64,000 bases of DNA from Triticum aestivum (Eukaryota; Streptophyta; Magnoliopsida; Poales; Poaceae). The stretch spans positions 194,446,027 to 194,510,026 of the forward strand of contig NC_057796.1 of the NCBI RefSeq assembly GCF_018294505.1, given 5' to 3'. How positions within the stretch are numbered: position 1 is the first letter of the stretch; each line of letters starts with the position of its first letter. The position numbers and the translations under genes were made by a program. Positions 1-10,706 of the stretch are shown piece after piece. The notes below the pieces were generated by a model, which was given only the letters and a program-made list of their open reading frames with translations, did no database searches and was not told where the DNA came from.

Positions 1-235
1 AACTAGTTCTATTAATTCAACTAAACACTTACTATAAATAAAAATAAACTAGTTCTTACTAAAAATAAACTAGTTCTATTAATTTTCTTACTAAAAATAC
101 CCTAGTTCTATTAATTCAACTAGTTCTTACTAAAAATAAACTAGTTCAACTAGTTCTATTAATTTTCTTACTAATTCTATTAAACACTACTGCCCTAGTT
201 CTTAAGCATCTACAAGTACTAACTAATTAGATGAA
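1..235. repeat. AT-rich minisatellite
   Basis: Degenerate tandem copies of a word close to AACTAGTTCTATTAATT, alternating with ACTAAAAATAA, fill this stretch. It lies inside the CACTA segment and has no coding potential. Confidence 0.7.
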
Positions 236-1147
236 CCCTACCTAGGAACTACTGTCCTAATTAGCATCTAATTAATGAACCCTAACTAATTTGATGCACT
301 CTAAAATTTGATGAACCCTAGGTAGGCAGAGGTAGGGGAGGAGGAGGAGGTGTAGGCGTGCTCACCTCGGGTGCCAGCGGAGTTAGGGAGCGGCCGAGGG
401 AGGGGCAGGCGGCATCGAGTTCGGGGTCGGGGCTCGGGCGCGCGGCGGAGGGCGGCGTTGTAGGGCGGCGTCGAGGTTGGGGGCGGCGTCGAGGGTGTGC
501 GGAGGGCGACGGGAGAGCGCACGGCGGCCGACGGCGATGCAGGGCGACGATGGCGGCGAGAGCAGATGAGTTCGATTTGGGGGAAGTGGCCGTGGGGAAG
601 AAGAAGTGTGCAGTTAAGTCAAAAATAGCACTAGCGCGTTCCAGTAAAAGCGCTACTGCTACATTAGCTATAGCTAATATGCTATAGCGCTGGCTGACAA
701 AACATGCTACTGCTAAGTTAGCTATAGCGCATGTCCTGAAAACACGCTGCTGCTACGCCTTTCTCCTTTATTTTCCTTTTTCATTTGTTTTCCTTCACAT
801 TTTCTTTTTTTCCTTCCCCTTTTTCTATTTCTTTCATTTTCATTTACTTTTCTATATGTTTTTCATTTTATTTTCCTTTCACTAGTAGTAGGGGTTTCTG
901 CGTAAAACATGCTACTACAACAACCATAGCAGCAGCGTGCTTTGCTTAAGCTTGCTACTACTATTGGTAGCCTGGCGAGAATAGTATGGGAATTGTAGTT
1001 GTAGCGCTTGTTCCCTGAGACGCGCTACTGCTATAAACTTAGCTGCAGATCGTTTGTTTGCCACGCGCTAGTGGTAAGTAGTAGTAGCGCATGTTTTTGT
1101 CCCGCGCTACTGGTAAGATTCTGTGTATAAGGTTTTCCCTAGTAGTG
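1..1147. mobile_element. CACTA transposon, right-hand end (left part outside window)
   Basis: The segment ends at 1133-1147 in a sequence whose reverse complement is CACTACTAGGGAAAA, a CACTA-type terminal inverted repeat. Inside it, 640-1110 holds many copies of short subterminal words such as TAGCAGTAGCG and GCTATAGCGC in both orientations, which is typical of CACTA ends. Further in are a GC-rich block (350-600) and an AT-rich minisatellite. No transposase is visible. The other terminus is not in the window, so the element's size and 3-bp target duplication cannot be checked. Confidence 0.75.
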
Positions 1148-2329
1148 TAACCGTGCACGTATGTACTGATCAAGTGCTACTCCCAATCTGTCATCACATA
1201 GTCATAATGCAATTGTTATGCATGTTAATGTAAGCCCCCATTAATCTAGTAACAGTGTTGATTTGATGTGATGGCACTTCTTAGTTAATGGCACGTTTTC
1301 ATACTGTCACTGTAATGCCGTTGATAACATATGAGATGCTGCTGTTAATCACATGCCACTGCAAAAAATGACACTGCATAAATAACCCTGTTACATATTT
1401 GTGCAAACAGGGTTGTCTATCTCCATATGGTGTCTATTTGTGCAAACGGAAGCACAAACCTCAATTTTAGTGGAACCTGCTGTCAGCTGACCTCATGGTG
1501 CTCCAGGTATTCCTACATCCGTAACTAGGTAGAATGACTAACGCAAGATGAAATAAGCTTATTCGTACGCTGACTTGGTGTTTGCAGTGTGGAACGAGCC
1601 TGTCATGTGTGGAGGAGCAAACAAGCACTGCAGTCGTGCCGTCAACGCAAGATAAAAGGGACCGAGTCATTGATGGCCTGGCCGACGAGTAGGGATCGTG
1701 CAAACAGCGGTGCATTATTTTAGTGGAACTGCACAAAAAAAGATATTGGGCTTAGTCGGACAAATTTTCTACAGCCACACGGAAGGAATTGCGCTCATCG
1801 ATTGGATAGAAATTCCTCCGTGCCATCATAGGAAATCCCAAGGTGGAAATCAACTAACCACCTATAAAGTTATGCATAATCTTCCTCACGCAGATTAGTA
1901 TCCCCTTCGTCCAGATAATCGTGTTTTGTCATGCCGAGCTATTGATATGTGCTACTGTTTTGCGACACCGTTTAAGTACATCGCTTTCTGATCTTTTCAC
2001 ATTCAGGACAATGAAGATGATTTAAGTGGAACTGCACAAAATGGCCTGATGTTGAGTGATCTCTATTGCCTCCTTTGTTTGCTGCAATGTGTCAGCGTAA
2101 ATTGCAAGATGAGCCATCAAGCTAGCTCTGGTGTTGCCAACATGCTCAAAGTGGACGCAACATTCAGCAGAAAGAAGCATGCCTAGGAAATTAATGTGTG
2201 CGTAGGGAGGCCCATATTTCTTAAGGAGGGGGCGATCCCAAAAATAACCCTCCTTCCTCCTCGCTTCCACTTATACTGCAGCTCGCTGGACTCTCCCGCT
2301 CCCGTCGCCCCCCAATTCCCCCTGCTCCC
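1148..2329. other. Intergenic stretch without a supported gene
   Basis: No open frame with recognisable motifs. A short direct repeat, TTTAGTGGAACTGCACAAAA, occurs near 1720 and again, with a small change, near 2023. Near 1900 there is a weak resemblance to a Stowaway-type end, but no partner end. The sequence becomes pyrimidine-rich after 2230, approaching the F-box gene. Confidence 0.5.
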
Positions 2330-2455
2330 CATCTTCCTCACTCGTACAAAAACCCCCCGCTCACCTTCTTCCTCACTCGTACAGAAAACGCCTGCTCCTC
2401 TTCTTCCACTCCTACAGAAAACCCCAGCCCTCCTTCTTCCCCACTCGCACTGCCA
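2330..2455 (+). repeat. Pyrimidine-rich repeats of about 33 bp, possible 5' leader
   Basis: Four imperfect copies of a unit of the form CTTCCTCACTCGTACAGAAA plus a C-rich tail lie in tandem just before the assembly gap. Their composition and position suggest the 5' untranslated leader of the F-box gene. That is inference; no TATA box is clear upstream. Confidence 0.4.
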
Positions 2456-2486
2456 CTAGGCTTGTCTCTGGCTACTCTGCTCAAAC

Positions 2487-2716
2487 NNNNNNNNNNNNNN
2501 NNNNNNNNNNNNNNNNNNNNNNNNNNNNNNNNNNNNNNNNNNNNNNNNNNNNNNNNNNNNNNNNNNNNNNNNNNNNNNNNNNNNNNNNNNNNNNNNNNNN
2601 NNNNNNNNNNNNNNNNNNNNNNNNNNNNNNNNNNNNNNNNNNNNNNNNNNNNNNNNNNNNNNNNNNNNNNNNNNNNNNNNNNNNNNNNNNNNNNNNNNNN
2701 NNNNNNNNNNNNNNNN
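2487..2716. other. Assembly gap (230 N)
   Basis: Run of N. It hides the start codon and N-terminus of the F-box gene. Its true length is unknown, so the frame across it cannot be used. Confidence 1.
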
Positions 2717-4336
2717 GGATCCGAGGAACCCGTAGAATCTCCGGTGGACCGCATCAGCGATCTCCCAGACGACATCCTTGGGGAGATCATCTCGCTTCTC
2801 CCCACCAAGGATTGCTGCCGCACACAAGTCCTCTCAACTTGGTGGTGCTCTCTATGGCGCACCGCGCCCCTCAATGTCGACTGTCGTCATATATCTGTCC
2901 TTCCTGAATTTGATCTCCTCAGAGCCATCGTCTCCTCTCACCAGCAGGGCCCCGTTCAACACCTCTGCATCTCGACACGCTACCTGCTGTCCATACCCTG
3001 CACGGTGGAGGCTTGGCTGACATCCCTGAATTCGAAAAACTCCAGCAGTTTGAGTTCTACAATTACCACGAAAGTTTCATACCACGAACCGAACACCAAG
3101 ATTTTTTGCCCACACCACCGTTGTCCATCTCGTGGTTTTCCTCCTCTCTCCACACCACCACCTTCGCCCGATGCCATCTACCAGACGATCTGGTACAAAT
3201 GCTTCGACTCCCACTAATAGAAAAACCTTTCGCTTGTGGTGGTTTATCTGTCGGAGGCCTCACTGCACAACATCATCCACTCCAGTTGCCCTGCCTTGGA
3301 GCGCTTGCTGATTGTTTTGGGAATAGAAATCCCTATCAGTTGTCTCCAAATAAAGTCGCCTCACCTTAAAAGAACTGGAATTTGTTTTGGAGGCCAGCAG
3401 CTCATCATCGAAGATGCCCCTTCACTTCAAAGGTTGCTCCTTAATGATTGTTATAAACCTTCACAAATAACTGTCGTCTCTACGCCCAAACTAGCGACCT
3501 TGGGTGTAATTAGTGATCCGTTTAATGATCACAGGAAGTTGGTGTTTGGCTCCTCACTTTTTTAGGTACTGTATATTATCATCTACACATTTGTAATCAT
3601 AAGCTGCATTTTTCATTTGTGCGCACAAGTTTTATATCATCTTGGAGTACACTTTGGGTACTAATACTATGTTATATGCTCAATGAAGAGTTCGTCCATG
3701 GATAGCCTATCAATGCTGCTGGATTCTATCAAGATCTTATATATCGGAATGTTTCATTTTGATTTGAACATAATTATTGGCATGCTGCGATGCTTTCGAT
3801 CTCTGGAGAATTTATATATTGATGATTTCATGCACATTGAAAGCCCGTATATATTGTACTAGAATTAACCGTTAAAATGTCGCTCTTTTGACATACTCTT
3901 TTATCAGACCTTAACTGTTTTCAGTCTTCATGTCTACTTAGGCACTGCTAACACATGGAGAAAAACGTATAACCAATCAGTGGCGTAATAAGCACCAGGA
4001 TTTAAACAGTTCTCATGACATTCGTTTGAGGACAATAACGATGGAAGGATATGCATCCAACCAGGAAAACATAAGCTTTGTCACATTCTTCCTGTTGAAT
4101 GCGAGGTTACTATTGTCCATGAGGCTTAAGTTTTACAACAAGAGATTTCTCACGGACGGACACGTTGAACAGCAAAAAAAGAAGTTTCAGGTGGACAAAT
4201 GGGCTTCTAAACATGCTCGGCTACTATTTACAACAAATTGTAGTCATCCTCCAATAATTTTTTTGCACATGATGTTGATTTTATGGATCAGACCGATCCA
4301 TTGGTTTGTAACTGCCAAAAAGAGTGGTTGGGTTAG
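2717..4336 (+). pseudogene. F-box / LRR / FBD-domain protein gene, broken
   Basis: The first visible codons (2717-2900) read as an F-box: ISDLPDDILGEIISLLPTKD, then TQVLSTWW and LWRTAPL. Plant FBD-type F-box proteins are SCF ubiquitin-ligase substrate adaptors. LRR-like text follows (FEKLQQFEFYNY; VVYLSEASLHNIIHSSCPAL, 3236-3300). A probable intron starts at 3566 (AG/GT). A second exon near 3685-3860 reads LLDSIKILYIGMF and CFRSLENLYI. The FBD region (about 3945-4336) reads FFLLNARLLLSMRLKFYN and ends DPLVCNC. Damage: one base is apparently lost in a C run near 3022 and one gained near 3224, giving a frame swap that partly restores itself. An in-frame TAG at 3563 sits where the last exon-1 codon is expected. 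Further frame breaks lie near 3990 and 4265. Start hidden by the gap. Most likely a pseudogene or a captured fragment; some breaks could be base-calling errors. Confidence 0.8.
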
Positions 4337-4439
4337 ATGTTATTGCCATGTTCAATCTGGGTTTTGTCTAAATTTGATGGACAATTAATCCTTGGGCTTT
4401 TTGTACCGTATGTAAGCTTGAGTTACATGTTGTTGCCAT

Positions 4440-4790
4440 CGTACTCCCCTCCGCCTGCCACTACACTGCCGCATCTTCCACAGCTCTTGTTCGTTCCCGT
4501 CTGAGGCCTCGCCGTCGTTCTCCGCCTTGGTTCGCTCGCTGTGCCAGCCGTCGTCTAGCGTTGTCAACATGGTCAACAACCGAGAGGAATCAAGAGATGA
4601 CTATACATGGAGGGGTTGACAATAGGGACCCACCAGGGTCATTGCATTATGCAAGCAGGTGCCTCATTATTACAAGCCAAAAAATACTTCCTCCTAATTG
4701 TTTGACAACTAGGTCCCACGCCATTGTCAATGTAGTCAATAAATGATAAAATTACACAACGAGGGGATAACACCAGGGACCCAGCAGCTC
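4440..4790. repeat. GTCAAC module, partial copy 1
   Basis: A diverged copy of the 3' half of the two modules at 5659 and 6363. It shares a pyrimidine-rich lead-in, the pair GTCAACATGGTCAAC at 4563, and the phrases GGGACCCACCAGG and GTGCCTCATTATTAC. No coding capacity; class unknown. Confidence 0.5.
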
Positions 4791-5140
4791 GCCCAATTGT
4801 TTTTTAGTTTTAGAGACGGAGCTCAACTGCACGCTGTGCGGGGGCTGTGGCCCGTCTAGCCCACGCTTACGCTTTTATTTAAGCACATGACGAGCCCAGT
4901 TGATATCTTTTTTCTTTTTGAAAATGGCTAGCCCAGTTCTTTTTTTTGGAGAATACCCAACTGAGGCCTACTTGCTTTTCTCAGCCCGGCTGGGCTGCAA
5001 ATCTTTCAAGATAAGGAGGGATGTAAGTAGTAAGAAATAGGCTTCCCCAGAAAATGGGCTATAAGTTGTAAGAAATGGGCTGTAAATTTTTAAACCAAAG
5101 CCTACTGGCAATTACATTCAAATACCGTTTTTTCTGGATT
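4791..5140. other. Non-genic DNA with repeated GGGCTGTAAAT-like words
   Basis: Short T-runs and repeats of GGGCTATAAG and GGGCTGTAAAT. No open frame of note. Similar words return at 5590-5640 on the other side of the Helitron-like insertion, so the two flanks probably belong to one older repeat. Confidence 0.45.
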
Positions 5141-5370
5141 TCTCTACTCTTATAAAAAGCAGAGTTGGTGATGATGGTGTGTCTGCCATCCTGCAATATA
5201 GGTCGTCCGATCTATATCTAACGGATAGGAAGGAAACTATGACAATTTACCCGCACTCCTCTCCACATTTGCAGATAAGGCTTTCCCTCGTTCATCCTTT
5301 TCTCCCACAAGATAAACTACTCATACAAATGCATCTTGATGTTCCGTGCAACGCACGGGCATCTTGCTAG
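5141..5370 (+). mobile_element. Helitron-like non-autonomous element (about 230 bp)
   Basis: The right end has the Helitron signature: a perfect 6-bp stem hairpin (CCGTGC, loop AAC, GCACGG; 5344-5358), an 8-base spacer, then CTAG at 5367-5370 followed by T. The left end starts TCTCTACTCTTATAAAA, in keeping with the 5' TC rule and with short grass Helitrons as I remember them. The expected A just before the element is not exact, so the left boundary may be off by 1-3 bases. No RepHel coding. There are no terminal inverted repeats, as expected for this class. Confidence 0.6.
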
Positions 5371-5658
5371 TCAAGATTTTAAATTTCATTCATTTTTTGC
5401 GGAGAATTGTTTTTGAATTTTATTTTGATATAATTTTTAAAAATTATTTTTAACGTGACTCAAAATTTTGTGATTAGAAGAGTTCGGACCCCACCAAAAT
5501 ATGCAAAATTTCATTGAATTTTTTAGCAGTGCCCAGAATATGGTCTGTAATGCTAATAAAATGAATATCGGCTTCAAAATATCTTTAAGAATTAGCAAAT
5601 GGGCTGTAAATTATTGAAAATAATGGCTAATGGGATGTATGCTGTTTTCCACAGATTT
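5371..5658. other. AT-rich non-genic DNA
   Basis: Flank of the Helitron-like element. No open frame, only T-rich tracts and a GGGCTGTAAATTATTG word also seen before the insertion. Confidence 0.5.
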
Positions 5659-6361
5659 GGAGGCTGACTTCTGGGCCTACTAGGTTGACGATAACGCTAT
5701 CCAAAAAAATATTTTGACGCGTACGCAAGGCTTTGTCAACTTAGTCAACACAGAGCAGTGACTGTTGGATGTCCATCCAACGGCCGTCGTGCTTCTTCAA
5801 TCTCTGATCTTCCTGCTCCAGCCGCCCAAACCAGCGCCGGCGGGACTGCCTGCTCCCTCCTCCCATGGCCGGCTGTGCTGCCGCCTGGCCATCCCTCTAC
5901 CCACCCGCACATCCTGTTATTTTCTGGCGACGTCAGCCTTACCCTGCGACCGACCAGTCAGTGCTCGTACTCCCCTCAGCGTGGGCTTCCGCTGCTGTGG
6001 CTTCGCCCGCTTCGCCCGCTTCGCCCGCTCCGGGTCGTTCCCTTCCTGGGCGTCGCCCTCATCCATCTCGTTTGTGCTCTCCGCACGGCGTGGTCAACAT
6101 GGTCAACAAACAACAACCATCGAAAGAGCGATGTAAGTGGAGAGGCTGACAGTAGGGACCCACACAAGCAAGTGCCTCCTTATTATGCGCAAAATAATGA
6201 TTCCTCCACTGACAGCTGGGACCCACCTCTGTATTTCGCGAAAAAACTTTCCTCCCGCTGACAACTTGGACCCACTAACTATATCTTCACATGCAAGGAA
6301 GTGCCTCCTTATTACGCACAAAAAATGAATACTCCCCCTGCTAGCTGGGACCCACCATAGT
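5659..6361. repeat. GTCAAC module, copy 2 (about 700 bp)
   Basis: Starts GGAGGCTGACTTCTGGGC. It then carries TTGTCAACTTAGTCAACAC (5733), a CATCCAACGGCCGT phrase, a proline-rich-looking GC block with TTCGCCCGC repeated three times (6003-6030), the pair GTCAACATGGTCAAC (6091), and several AGCTGGGACCCACC phrases. Open frames here change with every indel between copies and are not genes. The transposon class is not recognised. Confidence 0.6.
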
Positions 6362-6362
6362 G

Positions 6363-7141
6363 GGAGGCTGACTTGTGGGCTTACTAAGTTGACACAGACA
6401 AAGGGATTTGTCAACATAGTCAATATGAACGATTCTAGCTCCAGTGACCGTACGATGTCCGTCCAACGACCGTAGTGCTTCTTCAACCTCTGGTCTTCTT
6501 GCTCCAGCCGCCCAAACCAGCGTCGGTCGTGCCGCCTGCTCCTGCCTCCCGTGGCTGGCCATGCTGCCGCGGAGGCCTCACCACCCCCTACTACTCCCAC
6601 CGCTGGCTAGGCCATCCCTCTACTCACCCACATCCCCTGTTATTCTGTGGCGACGACAGCCTCTCACCGCAGCCGAACCTGTCAACCATCATACTCCTCT
6701 CCGCGTGGGCATCCGCTGCCGCGTCTTCCCCGGCTCCGCGTCGTCCCCTTCCTAAGACTCACCACCGTCCACCGCCTTGGTGCTCTCGGCGTGGTGTGGT
6801 CAATGTGGTCAAGGAACGACTTCCATCGGAAGAGTACTGTACGTGGAGAGGCTGACAGCTGGGTCCACGGCCACAGCAAGGAAGTGCAACCTTATTACGC
6901 GTAAAATAATGATTCCTCCAACTGACAGCAGGGACCCACCGGACGGGCCATCGTATTTCGCGAAAAAAAGTTTCCCCCGTGACTGCTGGGACCCACCAGC
7001 TACATCTTCGCATGCAAGGGAGTGCGTCCATATTACGGGCAAAAAAATGATTCTCCCCCTGACAGCTGGGACCCACCAGCAATAACTTCGCATGCAAGGA
7101 AGTGCCTCCCTATCCTTCCTGACAGTCGGGACCCACCCGGT
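6363..7141. repeat. GTCAAC module, copy 3 (direct tandem of copy 2)
   Basis: The same order of blocks as 5659-6361: GGAGGCTGACTTGTGGGC, TTGTCAACATAGTCAA, CGTCCAACGACCGT, CTTCTTGCTCCAGCCGCCCA, GTCAATGTGGTCAAG, then repeated CAGCTGGGACCCACCAGC. It has an extra GGGACCCACC block at its right end. The two copies are clearly homologous but well diverged, so the duplication is old. Confidence 0.6.
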
Positions 7142-7567
7142 CAAAGCGTACGTAGAGTTGTCATTCTGGTCGCGAACGCGTAAGTACATACTGGTCGATC
7201 GGTCTGTCTGCAGGCTGCAGCGATGAACCGTGGCCGAGTAAGGAAGGGCACGGTCGTAGTAGAGGCGCGGACGTAGCATGTCACGCAGTCCAGTCAATAT
7301 CGTGTACATGTACGTACAGCCAGGGTGCAAGAAAGTATATACGGCCACGTACGTACATACGGGCGGGGTCTCAAACGCCTACTCGCACATACGTACGACC
7401 AGGGCTCGTGTACATGGAGAGGCAGCAATGGCGTCCTGTTCATCGGCAACCAACCGGCTAGGTCGGAACGTAGAAACTGTGTCGTGTTCATAGGGAGGCA
7501 AAGGGATGCGTCGTGTTCATCGGGAGCCAACCGGCTTGGACGGAACAGCCGAAACGAGGCCTAGCGT

Positions 7568-7811
7568 ACTGCAGAACGGAGGAAACGGCCTTGTGTTCGA
7601 CCGCCTACGGTCGAAACAGGATCCTGTTCACCGGGAGGGGTCTGGTGTACCGCAAAATGGAGGAAACGGACTTGTGTTCGAGTGCCTACGGTCAAAATGG
7701 GGTCCTGTTGATTGGGAGGGGTGTGGCGTACCGCAAAACGGAGGAAATGGACTTCTCTTCGACCTCCTACGGTCGGAACGGGGGTTCTCTTCATTGGGAG
7801 GGTTGTGGCGT
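7568..7811 (+). repeat. 81-bp tandem repeat, three copies
   Basis: Units start at 7568, 7649 and 7730 (81, 81 and 82 bp). Each begins ACTGCAAAACGGAGGAAA-like, passes through CGACCGCCTACGGTCGAAA and ends GGGAGGGGTGTGGCGT. A fourth copy breaks off after about 12 bases at 7812. Each unit contains a small inverted repeat around CCTACGGTCG. The open frames that run through it come from the unit length being a multiple of three, not from a recognisable protein. Confidence 0.75.
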
Positions 7812-7829
7812 ACTGCAAAACGGGACTCC

Positions 7830-8290
7830 ACGGGCTACTGTTCATCCACCATCTACTAGCTCGCTCAAGCCTCCACGGGCTACTTTTCATCCACCGTCGA
7901 CCTCCTCCAGCCTCCACCTGCGACTGTTCATCCACGACGTCTCCCTCTTGCCTCCACCAGCTACTGTTCATCCACGGGCTCCTGTATATCCCCTCCACCC
8001 CTCCTCCACCGGCTACTGTTCAACCAGCCCTCTCCACAGGGCCATGTTCAACCACCCCTCCACGGGCTACTGTTCGTCTAGCCCTCCACCGACTACTGTT
8101 CAACCAGCCCTCCACCGGCTGCTATCCATCCATCCCTCCACGGGGTCCTGTTCATCCACCCCAACCGGCTCGATCGGGGTCCTGTTCATCTAGCGGCAAC
8201 TGCCTCTACTACCACGGGGTCCTGTTCATCCAACCCCCACCAGGAACTGTTCATCCAACCCCCAACAATGCTCACTGTTCATTAAGAGGC
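7830..8290. repeat. TGTTCATCCA minisatellite-like array
   Basis: More than a dozen copies of a CTACTGTTCATCCACC-like word, spaced about 20-40 bases and mixed with CTCCACCGGC or CTCCACGGG. Variants read TGTTCAACCAGCCC. It is pyrimidine-rich on the + strand. It lies just inside the subterminal part of the second CACTA end and is probably part of that element. Confidence 0.6.
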
Positions 8291-8797
8291 AATAGGTTCA
8301 ATCGGCTTCAGTTTGCAGCAGTAGCAAAGGAATCGCTCGATCGGGTTCAGTTAACAGCCAGATCGATCGATCGCTCGGGTTCCGTAACACGTAGCCTGCA
8401 GTGCAATCGCTCGGGTTCAGTAGGCGAACGCCTCGCTTGGGTTCAGTTAGAGCCCAACGCCTCGCACCCACGCGCGTACGTGTACGAGAGAAACGCGCAT
8501 CGCTCGGCCTCGACCACCCACCGTAACCGGGAACTCCCCGATATTTTCCTCGCCCTCGCTTCTACCACAGTTTTTTCCGTCATGGATGGCCCAAAGAATG
8601 TCATGCAGCTGCGTCTCCAGCCCGCCCAGGACGAAAAGCCATTTTCTATCATGATTTTTTGTCATAGAAGTAGGAGCCCACCACATCTATGATGATGCCA
8701 GATTTTGTCACAATTATCGTCATAGAAGTGTCATAAGCATGACAGATTTTTTTTCGTTCGGCCCAAAATGTCACGGATGTGTCTTTTTTTTGTAGTG
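8291..8797. mobile_element. Second CACTA transposon, right-hand end
   Basis: Ends at 8797. The reverse complement of the last bases is CACTACAAAAAAAAGACACA, a CACTA terminus. Subterminal repeats are visible as GTCATAGAAG (near 8661 and 8722) and, further in, CGCTCGGGTTCAGT words (8340-8450). The next three bases, AGG (8798-8800), would be one copy of the target duplication. What follows is the middle of a Gypsy gag, so this element inserted into Gypsy A. No left terminus was found anywhere in the window; the element probably covers much or all of 1148-8797. Confidence 0.7.
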
Positions 8798-8800
8798 AGG

Positions 8801-9464
8801 ATGTCGCGTCCCATCTTAACACATTCATGGAATTATGCAATATTCAAAAGAAAAAAGATGTGGACAATGATGTTGTGAAGTTGAAATTATTTCCGTTTTC
8901 TTTTCGAGATCGTGCAAAAATTTGGTCTTCTTCTTTGCCTCGCAGTAGTATCGATTCTTGGAATAAGTGCAAGGATGCCTTTATTACTAAGTATTTTCCG
9001 CCCGCAAAAATTATTTCCTTAGAACCCAAATCATGAATTTCAAGCAACTTGAACATGAGCATGTTGCACAATCTTGGGAAAGGATGAAATTGATGCTAAG
9101 GAATTGCCCAACTCATGGGTTAAATCTTTGGATGATCATACAAATTTTTTATGCGGGGTTGAATTTTGTTTCTCGTAATCTTTTAGATTCCGCCGCGGGT
9201 GGTACTTTTATAGAAATTACTTTGGGTGAAGCCACCAAATTTCTTGATAATATCATGGCAAATTATTCGCAATGGCATACCGAAAGAGCTCCTACTAGTA
9301 AAAAAGTTAATTCAGTTGAAGAAATTTCTTCTTTGAGTGAAAAAGTTGATGCTCTTATGAAATTGGTTCCTAATAAAAGTGCTAATATTGATTTTAATGA
9401 TGTGCCTTTGTCTACTTTGATTGAGCAAAATATTGATGCCATAGATGTGAATTTTATCTCTTGA
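8801..9464 (+). pseudogene. Gypsy A gag, 5' truncated and frameshifted
   Basis: Reads as a retrotransposon gag domain: HLNTFMELCN, LKLFPFSFRDRAKIWSSSLP, WNKCKDAFITKYFPP, then, after a frame change near 9025, NFKQLEHEHVAQSWERMK and NLLDSAAGGTF. Gag forms the cytoplasmic particle that packages the element RNA. The start is lost to the CACTA insertion. A stop ends the frame at 9464, and gag-like text resumes in pieces to about 9830 (KIDDLSRSVDRIS). No zinc knuckle is seen. Not functional. Confidence 0.7.
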
Positions 9465-10054
9465 AATAATTTCAATAACATTGCTTATAGAGGTAATTTT
9501 AATCCTAGGCCTTTTACTGGTAATTTGTCTAATAATTACGGTAATTCCTATGGTAATCCATCTTGAAATAATAGTAGGAACACCTCTGATCTTGAGAATA
9601 ATATTAAAGAATTTATCAATACTCAAAAAGTTTTCAATACTACAATGGAAGAAAAGTTGAATAAGATTGATGATTTGTCTAGAAGTGTTGATAGAATTTC
9701 TCATGATGTGGAAAATCGGAAGATGAAATTTTTTGTGCCTAAGGATGAGGAATCAATTAAGCTCTTTATGTTTCTATGGATGAAAGTAAGAAAAGAACCA
9801 CTATGCTTAGAGCTAGAAGAGAATTTTTAGAAAAAGCGTTTTCTAGTGATTGCTTTCATAAAAGTGATGAAGATCTTTAAATGGTTGGTCTTTCTTCTAT
9901 TGATTCCTTGTTTAGTAAAATTAAAATTGATGATAAAGGGACTGGAGAATAGTCAACTTCATCTAGAAGGCGTCCCGATAATTCGGAGGGTGAAAATCTT
10001 TTTGAGAAAATTGATAAAAGTGGGTTTGAAGAGGTCAAGACTTTAACTAGTGAT

Positions 10055-10706
10055 GTGCCCACTCTTTTGGATTATAAATACTTTAATTATGATAGTTGCT
10101 CTTTGATTGATTGTATTTCTTTGTTGCAATCCATGATGAATTCACCCCATGCTTATGAACAAAATAAAGCTTTTACTAAACATATTGTTGATGCTTTGAT
10201 GAAAGCTTTGGAAGAAAAGTTGGAATTAGAAGTTTCAATTCCTAAAAAATTACATGATGAGTGGGAACCTACTATCAAAGTCAAGATTAAAAATTATGAG
10301 TTCTTTTATTTATGTGACTTGGGTGCTAGTGTTTCTACAATTCCGAAATCTTTATGTGATGTGCTTGGTCTAACCGATATTGAAGAATGTTCTTTAAATT
10401 TGCACTTGGCGGATTCTACTATTAAAAAGCCTATGGGAAGAATTAATGATGTTCTCATTCTTGCAAATAGGAATTATGTGCCCATATTGTTCTTGATATT
10501 GATTGCAATCCGTCTTGTCCAATTATTCTTGGTAGACCATTTTACGTACTATTGATGCCGTGATTGATATGAAAGAAGACAATATTAAATTTCAATTTCC
10601 ACTAAGGAAGGGTATGGAACACTTCCCTAGAACAAGAATTAGGCCACTATATGAATCAATTATGAGGGCATCTTATGGATCTAGAACCAAAGATGACAAT
10701 ACATAG
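10055..10706 (+). pseudogene. Gypsy A aspartic protease region
   Basis: The frame from 10055 carries VSIPKKLHDEWEPTIKVKI and the protease core LCDLGASVSTIPKSLCDVLG, where DLGAS takes the place of the usual D-T/S-G motif, as in Athila-like elements. A frame change near 10520 leads into GRPFLRT-like text and IDAVIDMKEDNIKFQF, with a stop near 10706. No RT follows. The protease would cut the Gag precursor; here it is broken. Confidence 0.65.

Noticed and set aside
1890..1930. Stowaway-type MITE end
   Set aside because: Only a weak match to the usual terminus, with no partner end or TA duplication.
2462..2716. Start MSLATLLK before the gap as N-terminus of the F-box gene
   Set aside because: The frame passes through 230 N of unknown true length, so the link is not supported.
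7830..8290. CRISPR-like regular repeats
   Set aside because: The words are degenerate, the spacing is irregular, the repeats are in plant nuclear DNA and part of a transposon end.
7712..8692. 326-codon open frame on the + strand
   Set aside because: It runs through minisatellite and CACTA-end sequence; the translation is a low-complexity Thr/Pro/His-rich repeat with no motif.
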